Assembly: GCF_041080835.1 (NCBI RefSeq)
Contig: NZ_CP129683.1
Span: 2,046,001 to 2,110,000 of the forward strand
Length of the DNA: 64,000 nucleotides
Source of the DNA: Bifidobacterium sp. WK012_4_13
GTDB lineage: Bacteria; Actinomycetota; Actinomycetes; Actinomycetales; Bifidobacteriaceae
Direction of reading: 5' to 3'
Numbering within the stretch: position 1 is the first letter of the stretch; the number at the start of each line of letters is the position of its first letter. The translations under genes and the position numbers were made by a program. Below are positions 27,233 to 35,896 of the stretch, one piece after another. Below the pieces are notes generated by a model. It was given only the letters and a program-made list of their open reading frames with translations, had not been told where the DNA came from and ran no database searches.

Positions 27233-28285
27233 TCAGGCATTACCGATGATTTCAACGTGGGTCACGTGCAGGGGAGCGTCGTTGATACGCGCATAGCCAT
27301 CTGCATCGACGGTCAAATCAACCGAAATCGTGCCAATGACACGTCGGTCGAGGCTTGCATGCGTAGAGGCCGACGATGGAGGAGGACTGATGCGAATCGA
27401 GCCTGAAACGCTCAGCTCCGAATTGTCTGGACGTCGTTCGGGGACGGCAAAGTCGAAGGCGTCCTGCGAGCTCGTGCCTGCCTCCGTTGACATGGGCGTT
27501 TCCCGCGGCGACTGATTATGCTGCATTGACTTTGTATGCGAACGAGGCGGATTGACCTGGTCTTTGGCATGTCGGTCGCTTACGCCGCCAGCGAGCCGCT
27601 CGCGGACATCGTCCGGGATGGAGACACCGGAAGCGTATGGCGAGGCAAGCAGCGACTGCCATCCTTCGATCGGAAGACTGCCCGTCTTGACGCCTTTGCC
27701 GACGGCAAGGGCGTATCCGTGTGCGAGGTCGTCAACCTTTTCATTGAACTCATTGCCAGCATGACCTTTGACCCACACGAACTTAACCGATCCTGTTCGA
27801 GATGCAATCTCGCGGTCGATTGCACGGATTATCTCGGCGTTTTTCACCGGTTGTCTCTTGCTGTTTTTCCAACCGTTGCGCTTCCAGCCCTTGAGCCATG
27901 TCGTTGAACATTGAATCGCATACTTGGAATCGCTTTCGATGATGAGAGGGACATCGGATGGGTGCGCCCTCAAGGCTTGAAGCACTGCGCACAGTTCGCC
28001 GATCTGGTTCGTGCCATTCGAAGCGCCACCTGCATCGCAGCCGGTGCCACGATGGTCGACCCACCCCCAGCCCATTGGCCCATTCGGATTCCCCAATGCA
28101 GATCCGTCGGTCGACACGGTCATTGGTGAATCCGAATAGGCCTTTCGCGCCCCGTTGGGGGCGCTCACTTCACCTGTGGAAAGCCTGTTCGGCTTTCCAC
28201 GAGTCGGTTCAGCTTTCGGATTCCCCAATGCGGATCCATCGGTCGACACGGTGAGGAATGTTTCGTTATGAATCGAAGTAGTCAT
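27233..28285 (-). CDS. RNase HI-family protein with duplicated 5' end and C-terminal extension
   Basis: A 350-residue protein whose central part is RNase HI, which would cleave RNA in RNA/DNA hybrids: TVSTDGSALGNPNGPMGWGW (Asp60), GELCAVLQALRA, IESDSKYAI, KRNGWKNSKRQPVKNAE, KFVWVKGHAGNEFNEKVDDLA. The four carboxylates expected for catalysis are present. The segment TVSTDGSALGNP occurs twice, at residues 12-23 and 56-67; the DNA copies are 36 bp, 132 bp apart, so the first 54 residues look like a duplication plus insertion. Translation may really begin at Met55, which would give an ordinary RNase HI N-terminus. The C-terminal 150 residues have no recognisable fold and end in a beta-rich segment. 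Confidence 0.85.
   Translation of the reverse strand: MTTSIHNETFLTVSTDGSALGNPKAEPTRGKPNRLSTGEVSAPNGARKAYSDSPMTVSTDGSALGNPNGPMGWGWVDHRGTGCDAGGASNGTNQIGELCAVLQALRAHPSDVPLIIESDSKYAIQCSTTWLKGWKRNGWKNSKRQPVKNAEIIRAIDREIASRTGSVKFVWVKGHAGNEFNEKVDDLAHGYALAVGKGVKTGSLPIEGWQSLLASPYASGVSIPDDVRERLAGGVSDRHAKDQVNPPRSHTKSMQHNQSPRETPMSTEAGTSSQDAFDFAVPERRPDNSELSVSGSIRISPPPSSASTHASLDRRVIGTISVDLTVDADGYARINDAPLHVTHVEIIGNA
28085..28252 (-). repeat. 36-bp direct repeat and hairpins in the 5' end of the RNase HI gene
   Basis: The sequences at 28085-28120 and 28217-28252 are nearly identical and 132 bp apart, in frame. Between them are two hairpins, GTGGAAAGCC/GGCTTTCCAC (about 28175-28199, 10 bp perfect) and a GCGCCCC/GGGGGCGC stem near 28147-28164. 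Confidence 0.8.
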
Positions 28286-28366
28286 GCTTCACAGACTAAT
28301 GCAGTCGAGGGATGAGACTGCATGCCCAAAAGGGTTTTGGCTCAGTGAAAATGCGGAAGTTTGTTC

Positions 28367-28486
28367 CATATTCCGAGTTTTGCGGCAATTTCGAAGTATA
28401 AGTGCTCAGAATCGTTGAGATGACGTAAGGGAACAAGCCGATTTCAGCGCTGTATACTTTGCAATTGCCGCAAAACTCGGAATCTC
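28367..28486. repeat. Palindromic repeat element, copy 4
   Basis: Arms 28370-28400 and 28453-28483 pair over 31 bp with two mismatches and share the CCGAGTTTTGCGGCAATT core. The left outer end is degenerate (CATATTCC where other copies have GAGATTCC). The centre resembles copy 2 (ATCGTTGA, ATGACG). It lies between the minus-strand RNase HI gene and the pgm terminator. Confidence 0.9.
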
Positions 28487-28489
28487 GAA

Positions 28490-28533
28490 ATAATAAGCCC
28501 TCGGATTGATGAAATTCGATCAATCCGAGGGCT
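28490..28533 (-). terminator. pgm terminator
   Basis: A perfect 15-bp stem (28496-28510 with 28519-28533), 8-base loop, followed on the minus strand by TTATTATTT. Confidence 0.85.
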
Positions 28534-28556
28534 ATTTGTGCACGAAACTGGTGAAA

Positions 28557-30233
28557 TTACTCTCCGAGCGCCTTGTCCACGACATCCTTTGCCTCGTCAA
28601 GCACATTGTCGAGCGCCGAAGGAGAAACGAAGGACTCTGCATATACCTTGTATATGTTCTCCGTGCCTGATGGACGGGCGGCGAACCAATTATCCTTGGT
28701 CGTAACCTTAAGGCCGCCGATCTTTGCATGGTTTCCGGGAGCCTCAGTCAGCTTGGCGGTGATGTCTTCGCCGGCAAGCTTGGCAGTCTCAACGTCTTCG
28801 CCACTGAGCTGAGCGAACTTCTGCTTCTGAGCAAGGGTGGTCGGCGTGTCGACGCGCTTGTACCAGCTCTCGCCAAAACGAGCGACCTGGTCCTTATGGA
28901 GCTCTGCAGGGTTCTTGCCAGTCTTTGCAGTGATTTCAGCCGCCAAGAGGTCAGGAATCAGACCATCCTTATCGGTCGTCCACACACGGCCATCCCGACG
29001 CAGGAAGCTCATGCCAGAGCTCTCCTCGCCACCGAAAGCAACCTCACCGGAGAACAGAGGATCTACGAACCACTTGAATCCGACAGGAACCTCGACGAGC
29101 TTTGCACCGATGGAAGCGGCGACGCGATCGATCAGCGAACTCGACACGAGTGTCTTGCCAATGCCCGCGTGGCCCGGCCAACCAGGACGATTGCCGGAGA
29201 ACAGGTATTCTACGCAGACTGCGATGTAATGGTTTGGATTCATCACGCCCCAGTCAGGGCACACGATGCCGTGACGGTCTGCGTCCGGATCGGTGCCGCC
29301 AACGAGATCGTATTTATCCCAGGCACCGTTGTTGAGTCTGTCAACCAGACCCTTCATAGCATACGGCGAGCTTGGATCGATGCGAATCTTGCCATCGTGG
29401 TCGATGGTCATGAAACGCCATGTCGGGTCGGTGTCTGGATTGATGACGCCGATGTTCAGGCCATAGCGTTCGTTGATCAGTGGCCAGTAGTGTACGCTCG
29501 CACCACCGAGCGGGTCGATGCCGAGACGAACGCCGGACGAGCGAATCACATCGAAGTCGATGACATTGCCCAAATCGGCGACATAATGCTCGCGGTAATC
29601 GAAGCGCTCAACCAGATCGGACTTCAAGGCCTGTTCGAATGGAACGCGGCTGATGGTCTTGAACGATCCGAGCAGCTCATTGGCGCGAGCGGCAATCGCG
29701 TTCGTGGTTTCCGCTGGAGCTGGGCCACCTGTTGGCGGATCATACTTGAAACCGCCGTCGGTTGGCGGATTGTGCGAAGGGGTGACGACGATGCCATCCG
29801 CGAGGTCGTCTCCCGTGAATCGCTGCGTACCGTCTGCCGCACGGTTATGCGTCAGGATCGCCTGCGAAACCGTTGGGGTTGGAGTGAAGTCGTCGTTTGC
29901 ATCGATGCGCACTCGCACGCCATTGGCAACGAGAACCTCTATCGCGGTCTTCCATGCCGGATGGCTGAGAGCATGCGTGTCCCGACCGATATACAGAGGT
30001 CCCGTGATGTTCGCGGTCTTGCGGTGTTCGGCTATGGCCTGTGTGATCGCGACGATGTGTGCCTCGTTGAACGATGTCTTGAGACTTGAGCCTCGGTGCC
30101 CTGAGGTGCCGAAGATAACACGCTGTTCGGCTACATCAGGATCGGGAATGGAATCGTAATACTGTCCGATGACGTGATCGACGTCAATCAGATCCTTTTC
30201 TGTGGCGGGTAAGCCCGCATTTTTTGCAACCAT
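28557..30233 (-). CDS. pgm: Phosphoglucomutase (alpha-D-glucose phosphate-specific)
   Basis: Pgm, 558 residues, converts glucose-1-phosphate and glucose-6-phosphate. The phosphoserine loop is [11 protein letters not shown], the metal-binding loop DPDADRHG, the sugar-binding loop [11 protein letters not shown], and the phosphate-binding C-terminal region SRPSGTEN-like [25 protein letters not shown] near residue 43 is the N-terminal phosphate contact. Length and domain order match bacterial Pgm. The ATG follows a weak GTGT-rich leader. It has its own terminator; a 453-codon open frame on the opposite strand is a shadow. Confidence 0.97.
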   Translation of the reverse strand: MVAKNAGLPATEKDLIDVDHVIGQYYDSIPDPDVAEQRVIFGTSGHRGSSLKTSFNEAHIVAITQAIAEHRKTANITGPLYIGRDTHALSHPAWKTAIEVLVANGVRVRIDANDDFTPTPTVSQAILTHNRAADGTQRFTGDDLADGIVVTPSHNPPTDGGFKYDPPTGGPAPAETTNAIAARANELLGSFKTISRVPFEQALKSDLVERFDYREHYVADLGNVIDFDVIRSSGVRLGIDPLGGASVHYWPLINERYGLNIGVINPDTDPTWRFMTIDHDGKIRIDPSSPYAMKGLVDRLNNGAWDKYDLVGGTDPDADRHGIVCPDWGVMNPNHYIAVCVEYLFSGNRPGWPGHAGIGKTLVSSSLIDRVAASIGAKLVEVPVGFKWFVDPLFSGEVAFGGEESSGMSFLRRDGRVWTTDKDGLIPDLLAAEITAKTGKNPAELHKDQVARFGESWYKRVDTPTTLAQKQKFAQLSGEDVETAKLAGEDITAKLTEAPGNHAKIGGLKVTTKDNWFAARPSGTENIYKVYAESFVSPSALDNVLDEAKDVVDKALGE

Positions 30234-30310
30234 ACACCTATACTGCCACGCTCTGAGGATGTCTGGAAGTGACCGTGTTGAGTCTGCTGAAAAGTCGCCA
30301 AGCCCTTGGC

Positions 30311-31408
30311 TCAGGCTGCAGATTGGGAATCAGGCACACGGACGCATAGCGCCTCTTTCTCAACGGAGAAGCGAATATGCCTGGTCTCGCCCAAGACGTC
30401 GCCATCGACCTGCACTGGGGCCGCCTTGTCCAGGGTTATCTCTGCGCTCAGTCCCTGTATCTGTTCGACTTTCGAATTCGTCGAAAATGGACTCTGCTCT
30501 GCCTTGTGCGTTATCGTCTGGTGCAGGACGTCGCCAAACAGATTGGCCCAGCCTATGATGCCGCCAGAGGTGTCGATTATCTCAAAATCGAGAAGGCCAT
30601 CGTCCCACGATGCTTCAGGCATCAGCGACAGGCCTGGGATCTGACCGCAGTTTCCGGCCATCAGAGTTCTGAAGACTATTGATTCGCGCTGACGGGTTTC
30701 GCCGTCAGAGCTGGTGATGGCAACGGTTCCGGTATATTTCTTGGTGAATAGATGCTGGGCTCCGCTGACGAAGTAGGCGAGCCAGCTTATGTTTTTTTTC
30801 AGCGTGGGATCCGTGTTGTCGATCATCAGAGCGTCAAAGCCTGTTCCCGCGATGATGAGGAACGCGTGAGCCTCCCTGTCTTCAGCGGAGTCCAGCATCT
30901 CCAAGCGTCCGACATCGACGAAGCGTGAGCCGTGAGAGGTGGCGACTGCGAGGGCGGAGTCAATGTCATCGATCGGAATGCCCATGTTCCTCGCAAAAAG
31001 ATTGCCTGTTCCTATGGGAATTATGCCCATCGCGTGGCTTGTCCCTGCAAGTGCGCTCGCAACCGTTCGGACGGTCCCATCCCCACCGACTGCGACGATG
31101 ACGTCCGCGCCGCCTTCAAGCGCCTGGATGGCACATTCTCTGCCGTCCTTATCGAGCTCAGTGTTGATGAATGTGATTTCCTTCAGACCATTCTGGGCGC
31201 AGTATTGGCGAATCCTTGCCTTGAGACTTTTTGCATTGGGTTTGGAAGGGTTGATGATGAACGCGTAGTGAACGATATCGTTCCCACGCTTGAACAAGCG
31301 ATGCAGGAAGGAATGCCTGCGATACATCCGTATCGAAAAAATACTGACCGCGAGAATAACAATGAGTGCTCCGATTGATGAGAGCACTATTATCGCTGAA
31401 GTAGGCAT
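30311..31408 (-). CDS. Diacylglycerol kinase-family lipid kinase
   Basis: A 365-residue lipid kinase that would phosphorylate diacylglycerol or a related lipid at the membrane. It opens with one transmembrane helix ([19 protein letters not shown]), then a DAGK catalytic domain: [29 protein letters not shown] (GGDGT ATP motif), [14 protein letters not shown], and the C-terminal sandwich [10 protein letters not shown]. The membrane anchor is unusual compared with soluble DgkB/YegS. ATG 31408 is preferred; a TTG at 31423 has a better GGAATGA ribosome binding site and would add five residues. It is divergent from serS. Confidence 0.88.
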   Translation of the reverse strand: MPTSAIIVLSSIGALIVILAVSIFSIRMYRRHSFLHRLFKRGNDIVHYAFIINPSKPNAKSLKARIRQYCAQNGLKEITFINTELDKDGRECAIQALEGGADVIVAVGGDGTVRTVASALAGTSHAMGIIPIGTGNLFARNMGIPIDDIDSALAVATSHGSRFVDVGRLEMLDSAEDREAHAFLIIAGTGFDALMIDNTDPTLKKNISWLAYFVSGAQHLFTKKYTGTVAITSSDGETRQRESIVFRTLMAGNCGQIPGLSLMPEASWDDGLLDFEIIDTSGGIIGWANLFGDVLHQTITHKAEQSPFSTNSKVEQIQGLSAEITLDKAAPVQVDGDVLGETRHIRFSVEKEALCVRVPDSQSAA

Positions 31409-31664
31409 AAGGCAATTGTGCAATATTCATTCCGGAATGTCCTGCGTGAACCAGATAACTCAACGAATCCTGCACGTAGTCAGGAAATCTTCAGCATTGG
31501 CCATGGCCTTCTTCGACATTCCTCGGACTCCTGCTGCGTGGAATCTATTCGACAGTCGTGCGGGCGGGCCGGCATGCGAGCGAAGATTCCCCTTCACAGG
31601 CAACGTGCAGCCATCCAATCGCTGCGCTTCCTGACTGTCTCAATCCGGCATTAGGCTTTGCCTT

Positions 31665-32951
31665 ATGCTTGATATCCAATTTATTCGCGATCATGCCGAT
31701 ATTGTCAAAGATTCACAACGCAAGAGGGGAGAATCCGTCGAACTTGTCGACGAGATTCTGCAATCGGATTCCGAACGCAGGAATGCATTGCGATCTTTCG
31801 AGACTGCTCGCGCCGAGCAGAAGGAGATGGGGAGGAAGGTCGCTACCGCAGCTCCGGAGGAGAAGGCGAAGCTGATAGCGCAGACGAAGGAGTTGGCTGC
31901 GACCGTCGGCAGGCACAAGGCCGAGGCCGACGCGGCTACCGCGGCATATACCACGGCAATGTGGAAGATGAGCAACGTCGTAGAGCCAGAGGCCCCTGAA
32001 GGCGGCGAGGACGATTATGTCGTCGTCAAGAAGGTCGGAACCCTGCCCGACTTCGATGAACGTGGATTCAGTCCCAAGGATCATCTTCAACTGGGCGTCG
32101 GGGTCGCGGGCATCGATATGCGGCGTGGCGTCAAGGTATCAGGCTCACGTTTCTACTTCCTGCGGGGAGCGATTGCACGCATGGAAATCGCCATGCTCAC
32201 CATGGCGGTCGATCAGGCCGAGGAGCACGGATTCATCCCGACCATCACTCCGACCTTGGTGCGTCCCGAGGTCATGGCAGGAACCGGTTTCCTGAACTCT
32301 CATGCCGACGAGATATACCGTCTTCGCGAGCCCGATGAGCAGTACCTGGTCGGAACCTCCGAGGTCGCGCTTGCGGGCATGCACGAGAATGAGATCCTCA
32401 ATCTTGATGAGGGATCCCTGCGCTACTGCGGTTGGTCGAGCTGCTATCGTCGCGAGGCAGGTGCGGCTGGAAAGGATACCAGCGGCATCATTCGTGTGCA
32501 TCAGTTCAACAAGGTGGAGATGTTCGTCTATTGCAAGCAGGAGGATTCCCGCGAGCAGCATCGGCAGCTGCTTGGCATGGAGCAGGAGATGCTTGGCAAG
32601 GTTGATGTTCCGTATCGCATCATCGATACAGCCGCTGGTGACCTGGGATCTTCCGCTGCCCGAAAGTTTGATTGCGAGGCATGGGTCCCGACCCAGAATC
32701 GCTATCGTGAGCTGACGTCGACTTCGAACTGCACCGAATATCAGGCGCGCCGTCTGAACATTCGCGAGCGCGTGGATGACGGTGGCACGCGTCCCGTCGC
32801 CACCTTGAACGGTACCTTGGCAACGACTCGCTGGCTCGTCGCCATCATGGAGAATCATCAGCAGGAAGATGGATCCATCGTCGTTCCAGATGCCATGCGC
32901 GCCTATATGGGTGGCCGTGAGGTGATTGAGCCAACAGCGTGGGAAGCCTGA
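31665..32951 (+). CDS. serS: Seryl-tRNA synthetase
   Basis: SerRS, 428 residues, class II aminoacyl-tRNA synthetase charging tRNA-Ser. The N-terminal coiled coil (about 30-105, rich in Glu, Lys, Ala) recognises the long variable arm. The catalytic core shows motif 2 in YCGWSSCYRREAGAAGKDTSG and motif 3 in TLNGTLATTRWLVAIMENHQ, with VGTSEVALAGMHENE. The start MLDIQFIRDH is standard. Its substrate tRNA-Ser(TGA) is encoded 81 bases downstream on the same strand. Confidence 0.97.
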   Translation: MLDIQFIRDHADIVKDSQRKRGESVELVDEILQSDSERRNALRSFETARAEQKEMGRKVATAAPEEKAKLIAQTKELAATVGRHKAEADAATAAYTTAMWKMSNVVEPEAPEGGEDDYVVVKKVGTLPDFDERGFSPKDHLQLGVGVAGIDMRRGVKVSGSRFYFLRGAIARMEIAMLTMAVDQAEEHGFIPTITPTLVRPEVMAGTGFLNSHADEIYRLREPDEQYLVGTSEVALAGMHENEILNLDEGSLRYCGWSSCYRREAGAAGKDTSGIIRVHQFNKVEMFVYCKQEDSREQHRQLLGMEQEMLGKVDVPYRIIDTAAGDLGSSAARKFDCEAWVPTQNRYRELTSTSNCTEYQARRLNIRERVDDGGTRPVATLNGTLATTRWLVAIMENHQQEDGSIVVPDAMRAYMGGREVIEPTAWEA

Positions 32952-33031
32952 TTTGTAGAAATCCACACTCAGGTTTATCATGAAATCCGTGCTTGCGAAG
33001 CCTGCCCGTATGGGTATGCCCGCAGACACGT

Positions 33032-33114
33032 GGACAGGTGTCTGAGCGGTCGAAAGAGACGGTCTTGAAAACCGTTGAACGTAAGTTCCGCGAGTTCGAA
33101 TCTCGCCCTGTCCG
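33032..33114 (+). tRNA. tRNA-Ser(TGA)
   Basis: An 83-base class II tRNA. Acceptor stem GGACAGG/CCTGTCC closes, the anticodon loop is CTTGAAA giving TGA, a variable arm follows and the T arm has GAGTTCGAATCTC. It lies 81 bases downstream of serS, the enzyme that charges it. Confidence 0.95.
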
Positions 33115-33242
33115 CAATCTTCTCCCAGACCATTCGCTGCAAGCGACCATCTGGACTCAAGGCAGACTCGATGGGTCTGTATCGTTTTCGACGGTCATTG
33201 GGACAGTGCGTCTGCGGGCTGCGCACGGTCTTGGGGGTGAGT

Positions 33243-34247
33243 ATGCGATTGAAGGGGCACAGGCTGCTCGGCAGGGTCATGCTCGGCATATTGGCATCGG
33301 TGATCGCGATTGTGGTTGTGATAGTGGTGGCATTCAATGTCTCTCCATGGCCGGGCGCTCTCGTCTTTCGCAGGGCCTTTGAGAGCTCTGCGGTAGAGAA
33401 GCCGACTGGCTACGCGACTATGCGCAGCAGAACCAAGGTCGTCGGCAATCTGAGCTATCCTTCGAAATTCGGTCGAAACGACTTCGATCTGTACCTTCCG
33501 AAGCAGCGGTCACAGTCCCTGCCGGTCATCGTATGGGTGCATGGCGGCGGTTTCATCGCGGGCGACAAGCAGGGGGTCTCCACCTATGCCACGATGCTTG
33601 CTTCTCGGGGGTATGCCGTTGCGGCGATGAACTATGACTATGCGCCGGATGCGACGTATCCGACACCGGTGATTCAGGTCGGTGAGCTTATCACCCATCT
33701 TTATGAGATCGCGGGCAGGTATGGACTTGATGCGGACCGCATCGTCATCGGGGGAGACTCGGCGGGTGCTCAGATCGCTGCTCAATTCGCGGCGATCGAA
33801 ACGACTCCGGGATACTCGCAGAAATCGGGAATCCCAGCGATTTCCTTGCGCAAGCCCTTGGAGGCTGCATTGCTGTTCTGCGGACCCTATGATGTTTCAA
33901 GGCTGACAAGTGTCGGAAATTCCTGGATTGCCAGGCAATTCGTTCAGACCGTGGGCTGGTCCTATCTTGGGCACAAGGATTGGCAGAGCACTCAGGCTGC
34001 AAAGATGGCCTCCATCGTTGACTATGTCTCGTCTGGATTTCCCCGTGCATATATCGTCGATGGAAACTACTTCTCCTTCCCCACACATGCCCGTGAGCTG
34101 TATGGAAGGCTCCGGAACGATGGGGTCGATGCGACCTTGAGCCTGTATCCGAACAAGCCGAAGCTGCCTCATGAGTTCCAATTCGACTTCTCCCATCCCG
34201 AATCCTACGATGTATGGAACAAGACCCTGAAATTCCTTGGTCAGTGA
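33243..34247 (+). CDS. Alpha/beta hydrolase (esterase, hormone-sensitive-lipase-like) with N-terminal membrane anchor
   Basis: A 334-residue carboxylesterase-type hydrolase. An N-terminal helix (VMLGILASVIAIVVVIVVAF) anchors or secretes it. The oxyanion-hole motif is VWVHGGGFIAGDK and the nucleophile elbow is IGGDSAGAQ, as in HSL-family esterases; the His is probably in KLPHEFQF. The start ATG at 33243 follows TTGGGGGTGAGT; the open frame extends further upstream through the tRNA gene and is not coding there. The substrate cannot be predicted. Confidence 0.85.
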   Translation: MRLKGHRLLGRVMLGILASVIAIVVVIVVAFNVSPWPGALVFRRAFESSAVEKPTGYATMRSRTKVVGNLSYPSKFGRNDFDLYLPKQRSQSLPVIVWVHGGGFIAGDKQGVSTYATMLASRGYAVAAMNYDYAPDATYPTPVIQVGELITHLYEIAGRYGLDADRIVIGGDSAGAQIAAQFAAIETTPGYSQKSGIPAISLRKPLEAALLFCGPYDVSRLTSVGNSWIARQFVQTVGWSYLGHKDWQSTQAAKMASIVDYVSSGFPRAYIVDGNYFSFPTHARELYGRLRNDGVDATLSLYPNKPKLPHEFQFDFSHPESYDVWNKTLKFLGQ

Positions 34248-34325
34248 GGCGACTGCAACGAGTGATGCAGGCATGCGATGGAACGATTCGACTCTGGATG
34301 CTCCCTTGCAGCGATGCCCTCCTGT

Positions 34326-34925
34326 CTATTCGATTGTCTTGGCGAAGGGATCAGTTCGCGGATCCTCATTCCACAGGTATTCGATGTCATGTGCGGTTTT
34401 GTGCGCGACTTCGTATCCGAGCCTGTCGCTGACATAGCCAAGGGCCATGTCCATTCCGGCGGAGACTCCCGAGGATGTATAGAAATTGCCATCGACGACC
34501 CATCGTGCCTTGGGAACCCAATCCACTGACGGATTTAGGGAAGTCACCCATGAGAAGGCGAGTTTGTTGGATGTCGCACGTCTTGAATTCAGCAAGCCGG
34601 TCATGGCCAGAACGGCTGAACCAGTGCACACTGTCAGAACATCCTCGGCTTGATTCGCCAGCGTTGCAAGCTGTCCCAGGAATTCGGGATCCCGCACCAG
34701 AGTTCTGGTTCCCATCCCTCCGGGTATCAGCAGCGTTCCCGAAGGCTCCATGCTTGCGAAGGGCTTCGTCTCTACGCGCAGACCCTGCCGACTGGCAACG
34801 ATGCCGCCATTCATGGAGAAATACTCAATTCGATATGATGCTCCGAGGGTTCCGAATATCTCTATCGGTCCGCATGCGTCCAGAGTCTCAAAATTGTCGA
34901 ATAGCACCACATTCAGGTCTTGCAT
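34326..34925 (-). CDS. DJ-1/PfpI family protein
   Basis: A 199-residue cytoplasmic protein of the DJ-1/PfpI superfamily, close to the isonitrile hydratase/AraC-amidase-like subgroup: VLFDNFETLDACGPIEIF at the N-terminus and the nucleophile elbow LTVCTGSAVLAMTG with the conserved Cys. The C-terminal SGVSAGMDMALGYVSDRLG is also typical. It lacks the AraC DNA-binding domain that some members carry. The ATG follows AGAAGGACCCAG on the minus strand. Substrate unknown; protective or deglycase-like roles are only general expectations. Confidence 0.88.
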   Translation of the reverse strand: MQDLNVVLFDNFETLDACGPIEIFGTLGASYRIEYFSMNGGIVASRQGLRVETKPFASMEPSGTLLIPGGMGTRTLVRDPEFLGQLATLANQAEDVLTVCTGSAVLAMTGLLNSRRATSNKLAFSWVTSLNPSVDWVPKARWVVDGNFYTSSGVSAGMDMALGYVSDRLGYEVAHKTAHDIEYLWNEDPRTDPFAKTIE

Positions 34926-35077
34926 CTGGGTCCTTCTAGGTCGAGAAAACTCATTTCGCTCATGAATATATCATTTCCGGACCGGTGTGGCCGTATCTAC
35001 GCTCGAAGGAAGTCAGCGGCATGACATAGCTTTGTCGTGGAATTCTTAATTCTTTGACACGAGGATGACTGAGACTG

Positions 35078-35701
35078 ATGCAGCCGAAAATCAATGACAT
35101 CGTTTTTGATTTCTGTGGCGTTCTGCTCGACTGGCGGCCGGATCTGGCTTTGCGCGGCGAATATCCACAGGGCGTCATAGACATGTTCTTCGATCCGGAT
35201 GATCCTTGGGGCTTTGACTATTATGATCAGCTCTGTGATGCGGGATGGAGCGAGCGGGAGATCCTTCTCGACTATGAGAAGCATCATGGCCCTGCCGTTG
35301 CGTGGGTGTTTCGGGTGTATTTCGATCACTTCGAGCGCGCGTTCCATGGGTTGATTCCTGGAATGGGCGACTTGCTTCGCGATCTGGACGCGGCGGGTGT
35401 GGGCGTCTGGGGTCTGACGAATTTCACCAAGGCAAGCGTCGACGAGGTTCTGCGTAGGTTCAGCGAGCTGGCATTCCTGCATGATGTCATCATTTCCGCA
35501 GAGGAAAGGCTGATCAAGCCAGATCCTCGCATCTATCAGCTGGCGCTGCGCCGATTCGGACTTGATGCCGAGCGGACGGTTTTCGTGGATGATCGAATTC
35601 GCAATGTCGAAGCTGCTCGGCATTGCGGAATTCATGGCATCGAGTTCGTCGATGCTCGGCAATTGAGGCATGATCTTCAGAAAATTGGTCTCAGCCTATA
35701 G
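35078..35701 (+). CDS. HAD-superfamily hydrolase
   Basis: A 207-residue HAD family protein, probably a small-molecule phosphatase. Motif I is IVFDFCGVLLDW (nucleophile Asp11; the second Asp of DxD is absent, as in the YihX-like and haloacid-dehalogenase branches), motif II is WGLTNFTK, the conserved Lys is in KPDPRIYQLALRRF, and motif IV is VFVDDRIRNVEAA. The helical cap is between motifs I and II. The start ATG follows GAGGATGACTGAGACTG. It is divergent from the DJ-1 gene, with no further context. Confidence 0.9.
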   Translation: MQPKINDIVFDFCGVLLDWRPDLALRGEYPQGVIDMFFDPDDPWGFDYYDQLCDAGWSEREILLDYEKHHGPAVAWVFRVYFDHFERAFHGLIPGMGDLLRDLDAAGVGVWGLTNFTKASVDEVLRRFSELAFLHDVIISAEERLIKPDPRIYQLALRRFGLDAERTVFVDDRIRNVEAARHCGIHGIEFVDARQLRHDLQKIGLSL

Positions 35702-35896
35702 CTCCGTAGGCGGCCGTGGACGAGACTCTCCTTCTCGAACGTGTCCACAGGGAAGTGAAATCATCGTCGGAGAGACCGTGCTGGTCGCGTCTGTTTCTGT
35801 CGCCCATGGCCGCTGTTACCTATGTCTTCCGTCACCTATGACTTCTGTTGCCCGTGTCTTCTGTTGCCCACGGTGCATTCGCAACTCTCCAAAATT
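35702..35896. other. Intergenic stretch with degenerate repeats
   Basis: About 195 bases between convergent genes. It contains loosely repeated CTTCTGTTGCCC/TATGTCTTCCGTCACC-like segments (about 35785-35880). No gene or clear terminator is visible. Confidence 0.4.

Noticed and set aside
28728..30089. 453-codon open frame on the plus strand, antisense to pgm
   Set aside because: It mirrors pgm exactly, has no ribosome binding site, and its translation has no recognisable protein features; codon bias of the real gene creates it.
33075..33242. Upstream extension of the esterase frame
   Set aside because: It overlaps tRNA-Ser(TGA); the ATG at 33243 has a clear ribosome binding site.
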